Shown: positions 17,466 to 26,463 of the stretch, in pieces
How the letters are laid out: each line of letters begins with the position of its first letter
Position numbering within the stretch: the stretch's first letter is position 1
Assembly (NCBI GenBank): GCA_041650475.1
Contig: JBAZLD010000003.1
Coordinates: 1-64,000 of the forward strand
Direction: 5' to 3'
DNA: 64,000 nucleotides
From: JAIPGX01 sp041650475
Lineage (GTDB): Bacteria; Babelota; Babeliae; Babelales; UASB340
Translations under genes and position numbers: made by a program
Notes under the pieces: generated by a model
Told to the model about the DNA's origin: nothing
Databases searched by the model: none
The model's input: the letters and a program-made list of their open reading frames with translations, nothing else

Positions 17466-18068
17466 GTGGAAGCAATTATATTTACAGAAGGTAATACAAA
17501 AAATTTTGAAAATAGTTTAAAAATTGAGATGGAAAAGCCTATTAAGCATTTTGAAAAGGAACTTGCTAGCATAAGGACAGGACGAGCATCTACAGTTTTG
17601 GTAGAAAGTTTAAAAGTTGAATGTTATGGCCAAATAATGACATTAAAAGAATTGGCAACATTGGCAGCACCCGATGCTAGATTAATTACAATTCAACCAT
17701 GGGATAAAACAATCATCGGTGATATAGAAAAGGCTATAAAAAATTCTGATCTTGGCATAAATCCAATAAATGATGGAACTTTAATTCGTTTACAATTACC
17801 AATGATGAGCTCTAGCAGAAGAGAAGAACTTGTAAAAATTTTGAATAAAAAAACTGAAGAGTGTAAAGTTGGAATAAGAACCGTAAGAAAAGAATTTCAC
17901 AATCAATTAAGAGACGCAGAAAAAGCTAAGGGTATCTCTGAAGATTTTGCAACAAGACTTACAGATTTATTACAAAAAATTACAGATGATTTTACAAAAA
18001 AAGTCGATACTCTTCATGATAAAAAAGCAAATGAATTAAGATCTATTGAAGTAAAAATCGAGGGATAA
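17466..18068 (+). CDS. frr: Ribosome recycling factor
   Basis: It splits post-termination ribosomes with EF-G. The diagnostic ELASIRTGRASTVL block and the C-terminal helices (RREELVKILNKKTEECKVGI) are present. 200 residues from the GTG at 17466, about 15 more than usual at the N-terminus; GAAGGATAAG supports this start. It ends the tsf-pyrH-frr operon before a strong terminator. Confidence 0.95.
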   Translation: MEAIIFTEGNTKNFENSLKIEMEKPIKHFEKELASIRTGRASTVLVESLKVECYGQIMTLKELATLAAPDARLITIQPWDKTIIGDIEKAIKNSDLGINPINDGTLIRLQLPMMSSSRREELVKILNKKTEECKVGIRTVRKEFHNQLRDAEKAKGISEDFATRLTDLLQKITDDFTKKVDTLHDKKANELRSIEVKIEG

Positions 18069-18076
18069 AAGATCAA

Positions 18077-18114
18077 AAAATTGATGCACGAGATATATCT
18101 CGTGCATCAATTTT
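18077..18114 (+). terminator. Terminator of tsf-pyrH-frr
   Basis: A perfect 15-bp stem TTGATGCACGAGATA (18081-18095) pairs with its complement (18096-18110), flanked by A and T runs. It lies between frr and dnaE. Confidence 0.9.
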
Positions 18115-18140
18115 AAAATAATCTAAATTATATATAACGC

Positions 18141-21100
18141 ATGAATAAACATTTTGTACACCTACATTTGCATACAGAATTTTCTTTATTAGATGGCGCT
18201 ATTAAAATTCCAGAATTACTAAAATATTCCAAAGAACAAAACTGGCAAGCATTAGGAATTTCTGATCACGGCAATATTTTTGGTGCAGTTACATTTTTTC
18301 AACAAGCCGCAAAATACAATATAAAGCCAATACTCGGCATTGAAATGTATTTTACGCCTGATGTAAAAATAAAAAATGTAAAAGAAAAATATAATCATAT
18401 CGTCCTGATAGTAAAAAATAAAACTGGTTATAAAAATTTGTGCAAGCTTATAGCTTTTTCTTATAAACAGGGTTTTTATTTTAAACCTAGAATTGATTAT
18501 GAAATTCTAAAAAAACACTCTGAAGGTTTAATAGCAAGCACTGCGTGTTTGGGCGGCCATATACCATCTTTATTACTAACCGAAAATGAAAATGAAGCAA
18601 TAGACAGAACAGAATGGTTTTTGAATACGTTTGGTCAGGAAAATTTTTATTTTGAATTAATGCCCGAAAAAGTAAAAGAGCAATTAATTGTTAACGAAAA
18701 ATTATATTTACTTGGCAAAAAAATGGGTGTTAATTGCATTGCAACGTGCGATGCCCACATGTTAAAAAAAGAAGATTATCATGCGCACGAAATACTTTTG
18801 GCAATTCAAACAAAAAAGAAAATGTCTGATACAGATCGCATGTCTTTTAAAAATTTTGAATGCTATGTAAGAACAACTCAAGAATGTTTAGATTTTTTTA
18901 AAGATAAAGAAGAAGTTGTCTGGAACACAGGAAAATTAGCAGATTCCTGTGAATTCCAATTTGAATTTGGCAAACTAATGTTCCCTGTATGCCCTACTCC
19001 AGATGGATATACTCAAGAATCATATTTTAAAAAATTATGCTTTGATGGCTTACAAAATTTAAAAAATCAAGACTTAATTCCAAAAAATAAATATCAAGAA
19101 TATGATAATAGATTAAATATAGAAATGGATTTAATTATCAAAATGGGTTTTGTTGGTTATTTTTTGGTCGTTAGTGATTTTATAAGATGGTCAAAAAAAC
19201 AAAATATTCCAGTTGGAGCTGGAAGAGGATCTGCTGCCGGATCTCTTGTTGCATGGGCTATTGAAATTACAAATGTTGACCCAATAAAATACAATTTACT
19301 TTTTGAAAGATTTTTAAATCCTGAACGCGTAAGTATGCCAGATATAGATATAGATTTTTGCATACAAAGGCGTGAAGAAGTTATTAATTATGTAAAAGAA
19401 AAGTATGGGCATGAATGCGTTTGCCAAATCATTACATTTGGAACAATGATGGCAAAAGGGGTAATAAAAGATGTCGCACGAACATTAGGATTCCCATTTC
19501 AAGATTCAAATGCTTTAACAGATTTAGTTCCTAATCAATTAAAAATCAAACTAAAAGACGCAATAGAACAAGAACCTAAATTGCAAGAGATGCTCAATAA
19601 TAATATTGAAATCAAAAAATTATTTGATATCTGTTTTAAATTAGAGGGATTAACAAGACATGCATCAAAACATGCTGCTGGTGTTGTAATTTCACCATTA
19701 CCATTAGACGAAGTTTTGCCCCTCTATATACCACCGAAAACTGACGAACTTGTAACTCAATATGCTATGACAGAGTTAGAATATATCGGTTTTTTAAAAA
19801 TGGATTTTTTAGGATTAAAAAATCTTACAGTCATAGAAAGAGCGTTAGCTAATATAAAAAATAATTTTTCTATAAACATAAATTTGGATAAAATTCCATT
19901 GGACGATCAAAAAACATTTGACCTTTTGAGGGCCGGTAATTCAAATGGAGTCTTCCAGTTCGAATCTGAAGGCATTAAAGAAGTCATGCGTAAATTGCAA
20001 CCCGAAAGATTTGAAGATTTAATTGCTCTTAACGCCCTATATCGTCCAGGGCCTCTTGGTTCAGGTATGGTAGATGATTTTATAGAGCGTAAACATGGCA
20101 GAAAAAAAACAACTTACATGTTTAATGAACTCGAACCTATTTTGTCTGAAACTTATGGTGTTATAGTCTATCAAGAACAGGTAATGAAAATTGCTTCTGC
20201 TATTGCCGGATACACTCTTGGAGGCGCAGATATTTTAAGACGTGCAATGGGTAAAAAAAAAGCAGAAGTTATGGCCTCTCAAAAAGAACTTTTTATTGCG
20301 GGCGCCAAAGAAAAAAAATTTGATGAAAAAAAAGCCGGAGAACTTTTTGATTTAATGGCATATTTTGCAGGATATGGTTTCAATAAATCCCATTCTACAG
20401 CTTATGCTTTAATCGCATATCACACAGCTTATTTAAAAGCAAATTTTCCAACAGAATTTATGGCTGCTTTGATTTCTTTTGAAACAAACAATCCAACTCA
20501 ATTCAGTTTTTATTTACAAGAAATAAATGATATGGGAATAAACATAACTCTTGCAGACATAAATAAATCGCAAATAGATTTTTGTGCCCAAAATAATAGT
20601 ATACTTTTTGGCCTACATGGAATTAAAAACGTCGGTGGAGCTGCTCTTGAAAACATTTTGAAAGAAAGAATAAAAAAAGATTTTGTTGATCTTTTAGATT
20701 TTTGTAAACGAATTGATCTAAGAACGGTAAATAAACGCGTTATAGAAAGTTTAATTTATGCTGGAGCCATGGATAACATACCTGGCAACAGAGCCCAAAA
20801 AATTGCTGAACTTGAAAAAATAATAAAAATTGCTAGCGCAACAAAAGAAGAAATAAAAACCGGACAAATGGGACTTTTCGGTTCAACAAATGCAAATAAT
20901 AACAACATAGACACAGATACAAAAAACGAATCTTATAAATTTACGGATTTACCAGATTTTACAGATAAAGAAAAGCTTGAAAAAGAAAAAGAGTATGCTG
21001 GTTTTTATTTAAGTTCACACCCATTAAAAAATTATACTGTTTTAAATTGGATTCAATCTACAACTTTTGATAAGGCTCTTGAACTAATAAAAAATATCAA

Positions 21101-21611
21101 AAGTCTAAAAGAACCTCTTGTCACATGTTTTGGACTTTTACAAAAACATAAAGTAATTTCTACTAAAAGTGGCGAAAAAATGGCATTTGCCCAATTTGAA
21201 GATATGACATCGCATTCTGAATTAATAATTTTTCCAAGTGTTTATAAAAAAATAGATAATATATTAGAAGAATATAGCGTATTTATTATTAAAGGTTTTT
21301 TAGATATTTCTTCACCAATCAAGTGTAAAATTAAAGTAAATGAACTTATTCCTGTTGAGAAAATTTTTGACGACAATAAAAATATAAAAAATTTAACTCT
21401 TATACTACCAAATAATTTTACCGACACTTTTTTGGAACAAATAAAAACAAAAATACTTTCTCAAGATAAAAAAAATAAACAAAATATAAACCTAATATTT
21501 GAAGAAAATAATTCAAAACTCTGTTTAGAATATCAAGATTATATTGAATATAATATTCAAAACTTAAAAGAATTAGAAAAGCTTGGTGTAAAAATAGAGT
21601 TTTCGATATAA
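18141..21611 (+). CDS. dnaE: DNA polymerase III alpha subunit
   Basis: The replicative polymerase. 1156 residues, typical of DnaE1. The N-terminal PHP domain (FVHLHLHTEFSLLDGAIK, about 4-21) is followed by the palm with PDIDIDF at 400-406 (Asp401 and Asp403 catalytic). Next come the RHASKHAAGVVIS, NALYRPGPLGSGM and YGVIVYQEQVM blocks, an HhH region, and a C-terminal OB fold (VTCFGLLQKHKV). The PHP metal ligands look intact, which is compatible with residual proofreading-type activity. Confidence 0.97.
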   Translation: MNKHFVHLHLHTEFSLLDGAIKIPELLKYSKEQNWQALGISDHGNIFGAVTFFQQAAKYNIKPILGIEMYFTPDVKIKNVKEKYNHIVLIVKNKTGYKNLCKLIAFSYKQGFYFKPRIDYEILKKHSEGLIASTACLGGHIPSLLLTENENEAIDRTEWFLNTFGQENFYFELMPEKVKEQLIVNEKLYLLGKKMGVNCIATCDAHMLKKEDYHAHEILLAIQTKKKMSDTDRMSFKNFECYVRTTQECLDFFKDKEEVVWNTGKLADSCEFQFEFGKLMFPVCPTPDGYTQESYFKKLCFDGLQNLKNQDLIPKNKYQEYDNRLNIEMDLIIKMGFVGYFLVVSDFIRWSKKQNIPVGAGRGSAAGSLVAWAIEITNVDPIKYNLLFERFLNPERVSMPDIDIDFCIQRREEVINYVKEKYGHECVCQIITFGTMMAKGVIKDVARTLGFPFQDSNALTDLVPNQLKIKLKDAIEQEPKLQEMLNNNIEIKKLFDICFKLEGLTRHASKHAAGVVISPLPLDEVLPLYIPPKTDELVTQYAMTELEYIGFLKMDFLGLKNLTVIERALANIKNNFSININLDKIPLDDQKTFDLLRAGNSNGVFQFESEGIKEVMRKLQPERFEDLIALNALYRPGPLGSGMVDDFIERKHGRKKTTYMFNELEPILSETYGVIVYQEQVMKIASAIAGYTLGGADILRRAMGKKKAEVMASQKELFIAGAKEKKFDEKKAGELFDLMAYFAGYGFNKSHSTAYALIAYHTAYLKANFPTEFMAALISFETNNPTQFSFYLQEINDMGINITLADINKSQIDFCAQNNSILFGLHGIKNVGGAALENILKERIKKDFVDLLDFCKRIDLRTVNKRVIESLIYAGAMDNIPGNRAQKIAELEKIIKIASATKEEIKTGQMGLFGSTNANNNNIDTDTKNESYKFTDLPDFTDKEKLEKEKEYAGFYLSSHPLKNYTVLNWIQSTTFDKALELIKNIKSLKEPLVTCFGLLQKHKVISTKSGEKMAFAQFEDMTSHSELIIFPSVYKKIDNILEEYSVFIIKGFLDISSPIKCKIKVNELIPVEKIFDDNKNIKNLTLILPNNFTDTFLEQIKTKILSQDKKNKQNINLIFEENNSKLCLEYQDYIEYNIQNLKELEKLGVKIEFSI

Positions 21612-21635
21612 TTTTATTTTTATTTTTCAAAAAAT

Positions 21636-22202
21636 TTATATTATTTGTTCTATAAAAATATATTTATCTTTTAAAATTTTTTTTAAAGAATCTAAGATCC
21701 ATTTTTTGGGCTCTTGTGAAAAATTAGTAAATGGTGAAATTTTTTTATCTCCCTGAAAAATGATTTTTTTTAATTCGACAATAAAATTATCCTGTGTGAT
21801 TAATTTTTTATTAAAAAAATCTAAAAATAATATTAATTTTTCTTCGAATTTTGATTCCCAGTCAACTTGCGAGTACAAAAAAATCAATGTAGATAAAAAA
21901 TCATAGTTTGATGGCTCTAAAATAGAAAGATGTTCATAAATTGCAATTGCACTTATAATTTTTTGTTCTTTTTTGTATAAAATTGCAGCTTGTTGATATT
22001 TCTCTAAAGCAAGATTGTCTTCTAGGGACCATAAGATATCCCCCTCCAATTGCAAAGCATAGGCTTTATCTTCAAAAGAGTGCGATAATAACCTGTAAAG
22101 ATTAAGTGCTTTTTCTTTTTCTTTTCTAGAAACAAGATCTGCCAACTTAAACCATGCAACACACGATTGATTATAATCTGCACTATTTGTCTGAATTGAC
22201 AT
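21636..22202 (-). CDS. TPR-like hypothetical protein
   Basis: 188 residues, no signal peptide. It is helical with repeats that look like TPR units (ALQLEGDILWSLEDNLALEKYQQAAILY; IISAIAIYEHLSILEPSNYDFLSTL), so probably a cytoplasmic scaffold. The partner is unknown. It converges with dnaE and is divergent from the carboxyltransferase. Confidence 0.55.
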   Translation of the reverse strand: MSIQTNSADYNQSCVAWFKLADLVSRKEKEKALNLYRLLSHSFEDKAYALQLEGDILWSLEDNLALEKYQQAAILYKKEQKIISAIAIYEHLSILEPSNYDFLSTLIFLYSQVDWESKFEEKLILFLDFFNKKLITQDNFIVELKKIIFQGDKKISPFTNFSQEPKKWILDSLKKILKDKYIFIEQII

Positions 22203-22267
22203 CTCAATCCCCTTCTCTCTTAAATTACAAAATAATACAAATTTAAATATATATATTCACCTTAAGC

Positions 22268-22296
22268 TTGTCGAATTTTTTTTAAAAGCATAATAT
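22268..22296 (+). promoter_or_regulatory. Probable promoter of the acyl-CoA carboxylase beta gene
   Basis: TTGTCG (22268-22273), 17-bp spacer, TAATAT (22291-22296), 48 bases before the GTG start. Confidence 0.45.
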
Positions 22297-22344
22297 ATTA
22301 GGGTTAATATAGAGATAATCAAAATTTACTTCAGGAAAATAACA

Positions 22345-23889
22345 GTGAAAAATAATTTTGTTTGGGAAAAAAATTTTTTAAATAAAAAAGCAGAAACAAA
22401 AATTTATCAAGAAAATTCTAACAAATATACGGCTAGAACCCGTATTGAAATCTTGTTAGATCAAAATAGTTTTCAAGAAATAGATCAACTCGTGTCTTCA
22501 CCATTTATTGAAAATGCACATCAAAACGATGGCGTTATAACTGGTTTTGGAACAATAAATAATCAAAAGGTTGCTGTTTATTCTCAAGATTTTAATCTCA
22601 AGGGTGGTTCTGTTGGAAAATTTCATGCTCAAAAAATTTGTAAGATTATGGACTTGGCTGTCAAAATTGGTTGCCCAATCATAGGAATTATAGATTCCGG
22701 TGGCGCAAGAATTCAAGAAGGGATTCATAGCCTTGCAGGCTATGGCGAAATTTTTTTACGCAATGTCCAAATTTCTGGCATAGTTCCGCAAATTTCTATA
22801 ATTCTGGGCCCCTGCGCTGGAGGTGCAACTTATTCTCCAGCTTTAACAGATTTTATTGTTACCGTAGAAAAGGTCAGTAATCTTTTTGTAACCGGTCCTA
22901 ATGTTATACAACAAGCTTTACATCAAACAATAAGCAAAGAAGAACTTGGCGGAGCTTTAGTACACAATCAAATATCAGGTCTTTGTCATATAATGGCACA
23001 AAGCGAAGATGAATGTTTTGAACGCGTTAAACAATTATTATCTTATTTACCCAATAATTATAGATCACAAACAAATATAAATTTAAACGAAGATATTTTT
23101 AACAATACAAACTTTAATAATAAAATTGATAATATAGATTTAGAAAAAATAGTCCCACAAAACAGTAATCTTGCTTACAATATAAAAGATGTAATAAATA
23201 ATATATTTGATACAAACAGTTTTTTTGAAATTCAAGAACTATTCGCACCAAATATAGTAATAGGCTTTGCAAAACTTGATAACATTGTAACCGGAGTGGT
23301 TGCCAACCAACCACAAATTAATGCTGGATCTATTGATATTAATGCATCATGCAAAGCTGCTAAATTTATAAATTTTTGTAATAGTTTTTCTATACCAATA
23401 ATATCACTGGTCGATGTTCCTGGTTTTATGCCAGGAATAGAACAAGAACATAATGGTATTATAAGACATGGCGCAAAACTTATTTATGCATATGCAAATG
23501 CAACAGTTCCTAAAATTACAGTAATTTTACGCAAGGCGTACGGTGGATCCTATATTGTGATGGGCAGCAAACACTTAGGTGCAGATTTTAATTTCGCATG
23601 GCCCAATACACAAATCGCAGTTCTTGGTGCAAAAAGTGCAATTGCTATTTTGCATGGGAAAAAACTTAACGAAGTTTGTGATGAAAAAGAAAAAGAACTT
23701 TTACAAAAAAATCTTGAAGATGAATATGAAAAAGAATTTTTAAATCCAGATATAGCTGCAAAATTTGGATATATAGACGCAGTTATAGAACCAAATCAAA
23801 CAAGAGATTGTTTAGTAAAAGCTTTAAAAATATCTTTGAATAAAGTTGAAAGACATTTACCCAAAAAATCTGGAAATATGCCCTTATAA
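22345..23889 (+). CDS. Acyl-CoA carboxylase carboxyltransferase (beta) subunit
   Basis: 514 residues of the PccB/AccD5 class with fused crotonase-like N and C halves. Two acyl-CoA/biotin-binding segments are visible: GIIDSGGARIQEGIHSLAG and CAGGATYSPALTDF in the N half, VDVPGFMPGIEQEHNGIIRHGAKL and RKAYGGSYIVM in the C half. It transfers carboxyl from biotin to propionyl-, acetyl- or a related acyl-CoA; a decarboxylase alpha subunit is the main alternative. No biotin carboxylase or carrier gene is nearby. With acs and fab genes in the window, malonyl-CoA supply is a plausible role. The GTG start is preceded by CAGGAA. Confidence 0.85.
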   Translation: MKNNFVWEKNFLNKKAETKIYQENSNKYTARTRIEILLDQNSFQEIDQLVSSPFIENAHQNDGVITGFGTINNQKVAVYSQDFNLKGGSVGKFHAQKICKIMDLAVKIGCPIIGIIDSGGARIQEGIHSLAGYGEIFLRNVQISGIVPQISIILGPCAGGATYSPALTDFIVTVEKVSNLFVTGPNVIQQALHQTISKEELGGALVHNQISGLCHIMAQSEDECFERVKQLLSYLPNNYRSQTNINLNEDIFNNTNFNNKIDNIDLEKIVPQNSNLAYNIKDVINNIFDTNSFFEIQELFAPNIVIGFAKLDNIVTGVVANQPQINAGSIDINASCKAAKFINFCNSFSIPIISLVDVPGFMPGIEQEHNGIIRHGAKLIYAYANATVPKITVILRKAYGGSYIVMGSKHLGADFNFAWPNTQIAVLGAKSAIAILHGKKLNEVCDEKEKELLQKNLEDEYEKEFLNPDIAAKFGYIDAVIEPNQTRDCLVKALKISLNKVERHLPKKSGNMPL

Positions 23890-24077
23890 ATTATAATTAT
23901 TAAATAATTAACGAACTAGCATTATTTATTAATCTTTAAAATTTAATTCTATCTGAATTTAATATAAAAAAATAAAAAAGCTTTACTTTAAAATATTTTT
24001 AAATATAATTTTTTTAATCGAAAAGATTTTTAAATAAATTTTTTTATATTTTTTTATATTAAATAAAGGGGCATATC

Positions 24078-25079
24078 ATGAAAAAACAAAATTTAATGAT
24101 TTTCGCAATAATAATTTTTTTACTAAATACAAATAATATTTTGTTAAGCAAAAATTCTGAAAATTATCAAAAAGCTAGAACAGGTGGTTCAAATCTCGTA
24201 TTCGAAGAAAATACAAATCTATCAAACTTAAAAACAGCTTCTGAAAATTTAATAGAATGCAATTTACCAGGTGTTCAATTAACGCAAGCAAATTTACATA
24301 GAACAGACTTAACCAATGGAAATCTCTCGCAAGCCAATTTAAATCAAGCTAATTGTAAAAGAATTATAGCCCCAGGAATTAATTTATCTGGAGCTTTTTT
24401 ATCTGGAACAGATTTTAAAGGAGCAACTTTAACAAGAGCAAATATCTCCGGCAATCTAGGTTTTTTCAAAACCTTATGGCAAAAAATTACTTTCCAATAC
24501 AATAAAAATTACGTTAATTTTAGAACAAATGTAAATTTTTCAAGAGCAATTTTGCAAAAAGCATTTTTAAATAATTGTTATCTTATTGATATAAACTTTC
24601 ACCGAGCATCTTTAATTGGTACAAATTTTAGAAATTCAATTATTATAAATTGCGATTTTTCTAATATTAAAAATTTAAATAATACAAATTTTTCAAACTC
24701 AATAATTTATAACCCAAATTTTAAAAAAACAAATTTAGCTGGAGCTATAGTACAAAATACGTGTATATATTCTTATACATACAATAAATTAACAAAAAAA
24801 CAAATCGAATATTTATTAAAAAATGGCGCTACTATATATTTAAATAATAATTTAATAGAAATTGACGAACAAGAACTTGGTAATCAAGAACTTGGTAATC
24901 AAGAACTTAGTAATCAAGAACTTGGTAATCAAGAACTTGGTAATCAAGAACCTGGTAATCAAGAACCTGGTAATCAAGAACCTGGTAATCAAGAACCTGG
25001 TAATCAAGAACCTGGTAATCAAGAACTTGGTAATCAAGAAGAACTCGAGAAAGAATTAGAAGATTTAAAAGAATTATAA
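24078..25079 (+). CDS. Exported pentapeptide-repeat protein with C-terminal tandem repeat
   Basis: 333 residues. The signal peptide (LMIFAIIIFLLNTNNILLS) is followed by pentapeptide repeats of the A(N/D)Lxx kind (about 60-125 and 150-240: LTQANLHRTDLTNGNLSQAN; LAGAIVQN), which predict a right-handed quadrilateral beta helix. After about residue 262 come eleven 5-residue units (QELGN or QEPGN) encoded by a perfect-frame 15-bp repeat, and then an acidic end. The ATG has AGGGGC upstream. The function is unknown; exported pentapeptide proteins in host-associated bacteria are often interaction proteins. Confidence 0.75.
   Translation: MKKQNLMIFAIIIFLLNTNNILLSKNSENYQKARTGGSNLVFEENTNLSNLKTASENLIECNLPGVQLTQANLHRTDLTNGNLSQANLNQANCKRIIAPGINLSGAFLSGTDFKGATLTRANISGNLGFFKTLWQKITFQYNKNYVNFRTNVNFSRAILQKAFLNNCYLIDINFHRASLIGTNFRNSIIINCDFSNIKNLNNTNFSNSIIYNPNFKKTNLAGAIVQNTCIYSYTYNKLTKKQIEYLLKNGATIYLNNNLIEIDEQELGNQELGNQELSNQELGNQELGNQEPGNQEPGNQEPGNQEPGNQEPGNQELGNQEELEKELEDLKEL
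24870..25034 (+). repeat. 15-bp in-frame tandem repeat, 11 units
   Basis: The unit is CAAGAACTTGGTAAT with a CTT/CCT variant (Leu/Pro). Units 1-5 and 11 encode Leu (unit 3 has Ser for Gly) and units 6-10 encode Pro. Because 15 is a multiple of three, no frame picks up stops, which explains false open frames on both strands here. Copy number is likely variable by slippage. Confidence 0.95.
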
Positions 25080-25099
25080 ATCGAGTTCACAAATACTAC

Positions 25100-25129
25100 T
25101 TGCATAAAAGACCCTAAGTTATTTATTAT
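25100..25129 (+). promoter_or_regulatory. Possible promoter of the GNAT/DJ-1 fusion gene
   Basis: TTGCAT (25100-25105), 18-bp spacer, TATTAT (25124-25129). It lies 42 bases before the start. Confidence 0.35.
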
Positions 25130-25171
25130 TTTAAGAGTTAATTTTTATTTTTATAAATACTAGGGGTTTTT

Positions 25172-26446
25172 ATGTTTAAAAATATATTTAAAAACAAATT
25201 TTTTAAATATTCTTTAATTTTTCTTTTTGCAAGCATACTTATTATTTTTGGTTTTTATTTTTATAAAAACCATTACACATATAACAATCAAACAGAATAT
25301 GTTCTAAAAAAAATAGATTCACGACCAGATGAAATTAAAGGGGAAATAGTTACTCTAAAAAGATTACGTCCAGAATATTTTAAAAGCTATCATGAGATGT
25401 CTTTTCCTGAAATAGTCAGAAAACCTTTATATTTTCCTAAAAATGCAAGTTTTGAATGGACAAAAAATTATCTAGAAGAAAAATTACAAAAAGAAGCAGC
25501 TAAACAAGTATTGCTTTATATGATTTTTGATAACAAAGATAACAAGTTAATAGGATCTATTTCAATACGAGAAAAAAATCCAAAAGATCCAGGACAATTT
25601 TCTTGCTGGATTAATAATAATTATTGGGGCGGTGGCAGAATTCAAGAAGCTACACAGCTTATTGTTGATGAATATTTTAAATTAACTAATGCAGACAGTT
25701 TTGACGCACACGTTGAAATGTGGAACTTAAGAAGTTACTATGCGCTAAAAAAGGCCGGATTTAAATTAATAAAAACTTTTTATCCAGCTGGACAACCCCC
25801 AAGATATATTTTAGAGTTTTATAATAAAAATAAAAAAAATTTTGCTGGCCCTAAAAATACTAACAAAATAAATAATTTTAATAAAAATATGATTAAGAAC
25901 CCTGGAGAAAGTATGAATAAAAAAGTTCTTTTTATTTTAATGCCTAAAAATTTCAGAGACGAAGAATTTAGCGTGCCATATAATTTGTTAAAAAATAAAT
26001 ACACTGTCCATGTCGCTGGTTTTACAAAAGATATTGCAACAGGAGTTAACGGTTATGAACAAAAGCCAGATTTAATTTTAAATGATTTAAAAAATTCTGA
26101 TTTTGATACTTACGATGCTCTTGTAATTCCGGGAGGACCTGGAAGCGTAGAATATTTATGGGACAATAAAAAAATTCAAGATATAATTAAACATTTTAAT
26201 AAAAACAAAAAATTAGTTGCTACTATTTGCTATGCTGTAATAGCTCAAATAGAAACTGAAACCTTAAAAAATAAAAAGGCAACAGTGTTTCCAAGTAAAG
26301 AAGCTAAAGATATTTTACAAAAACATAATGTAGAATTCGTAGATCAAGGGGTAGTTATTTTATCAGAAGAAAAAATTATAACATCTCAGGGTCCAAAATT
26401 TACAAAAGAATTCGGCCAAGCAATTATTGATATTTTAGAAAAATAA
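25172..26446 (+). CDS. Membrane-anchored GNAT acetyltransferase / DJ-1-PfpI fusion
   Basis: 424 residues. An N-terminal hydrophobic helix (YSLIFLFASILIIFGFYFY, about 13-31) is followed by a RimJ/RimL-like GNAT domain at about 45-215 (VTLKRLRPEYF; LIGSISIREKNP; NNYWGGGRIQEATQLIVDEYF; WNLRSYYALKKAGF). An Asn/Lys linker leads to a DJ-1/PfpI domain at about 248-424 (VLFILMPKNFRDEEF; LVIPGGPGSVEYLW; nucleophile-elbow Cys353 in TICYAV). An in-frame ATG at 25913 (residue 248) has GGAG 7 bases upstream, so the DJ-1 part may also be made alone. The combination is unusual. Substrates are unknown. Confidence 0.75.
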   Translation: MFKNIFKNKFFKYSLIFLFASILIIFGFYFYKNHYTYNNQTEYVLKKIDSRPDEIKGEIVTLKRLRPEYFKSYHEMSFPEIVRKPLYFPKNASFEWTKNYLEEKLQKEAAKQVLLYMIFDNKDNKLIGSISIREKNPKDPGQFSCWINNNYWGGGRIQEATQLIVDEYFKLTNADSFDAHVEMWNLRSYYALKKAGFKLIKTFYPAGQPPRYILEFYNKNKKNFAGPKNTNKINNFNKNMIKNPGESMNKKVLFILMPKNFRDEEFSVPYNLLKNKYTVHVAGFTKDIATGVNGYEQKPDLILNDLKNSDFDTYDALVIPGGPGSVEYLWDNKKIQDIIKHFNKNKKLVATICYAVIAQIETETLKNKKATVFPSKEAKDILQKHNVEFVDQGVVILSEEKIITSQGPKFTKEFGQAIIDILEK

Positions 26447-26463
26447 ATTTATAGGAAAATTAA

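Noticed and set aside
24870..25034. CRISPR array
   Set aside because: Units are 15 bp with no spacers and lie inside a coding frame.
24852..25059. Extra open frames on both strands over the 15-bp repeat
   Set aside because: They exist only because a repeat unit divisible by three contains no stop in these frames. The real gene is the pentapeptide protein.
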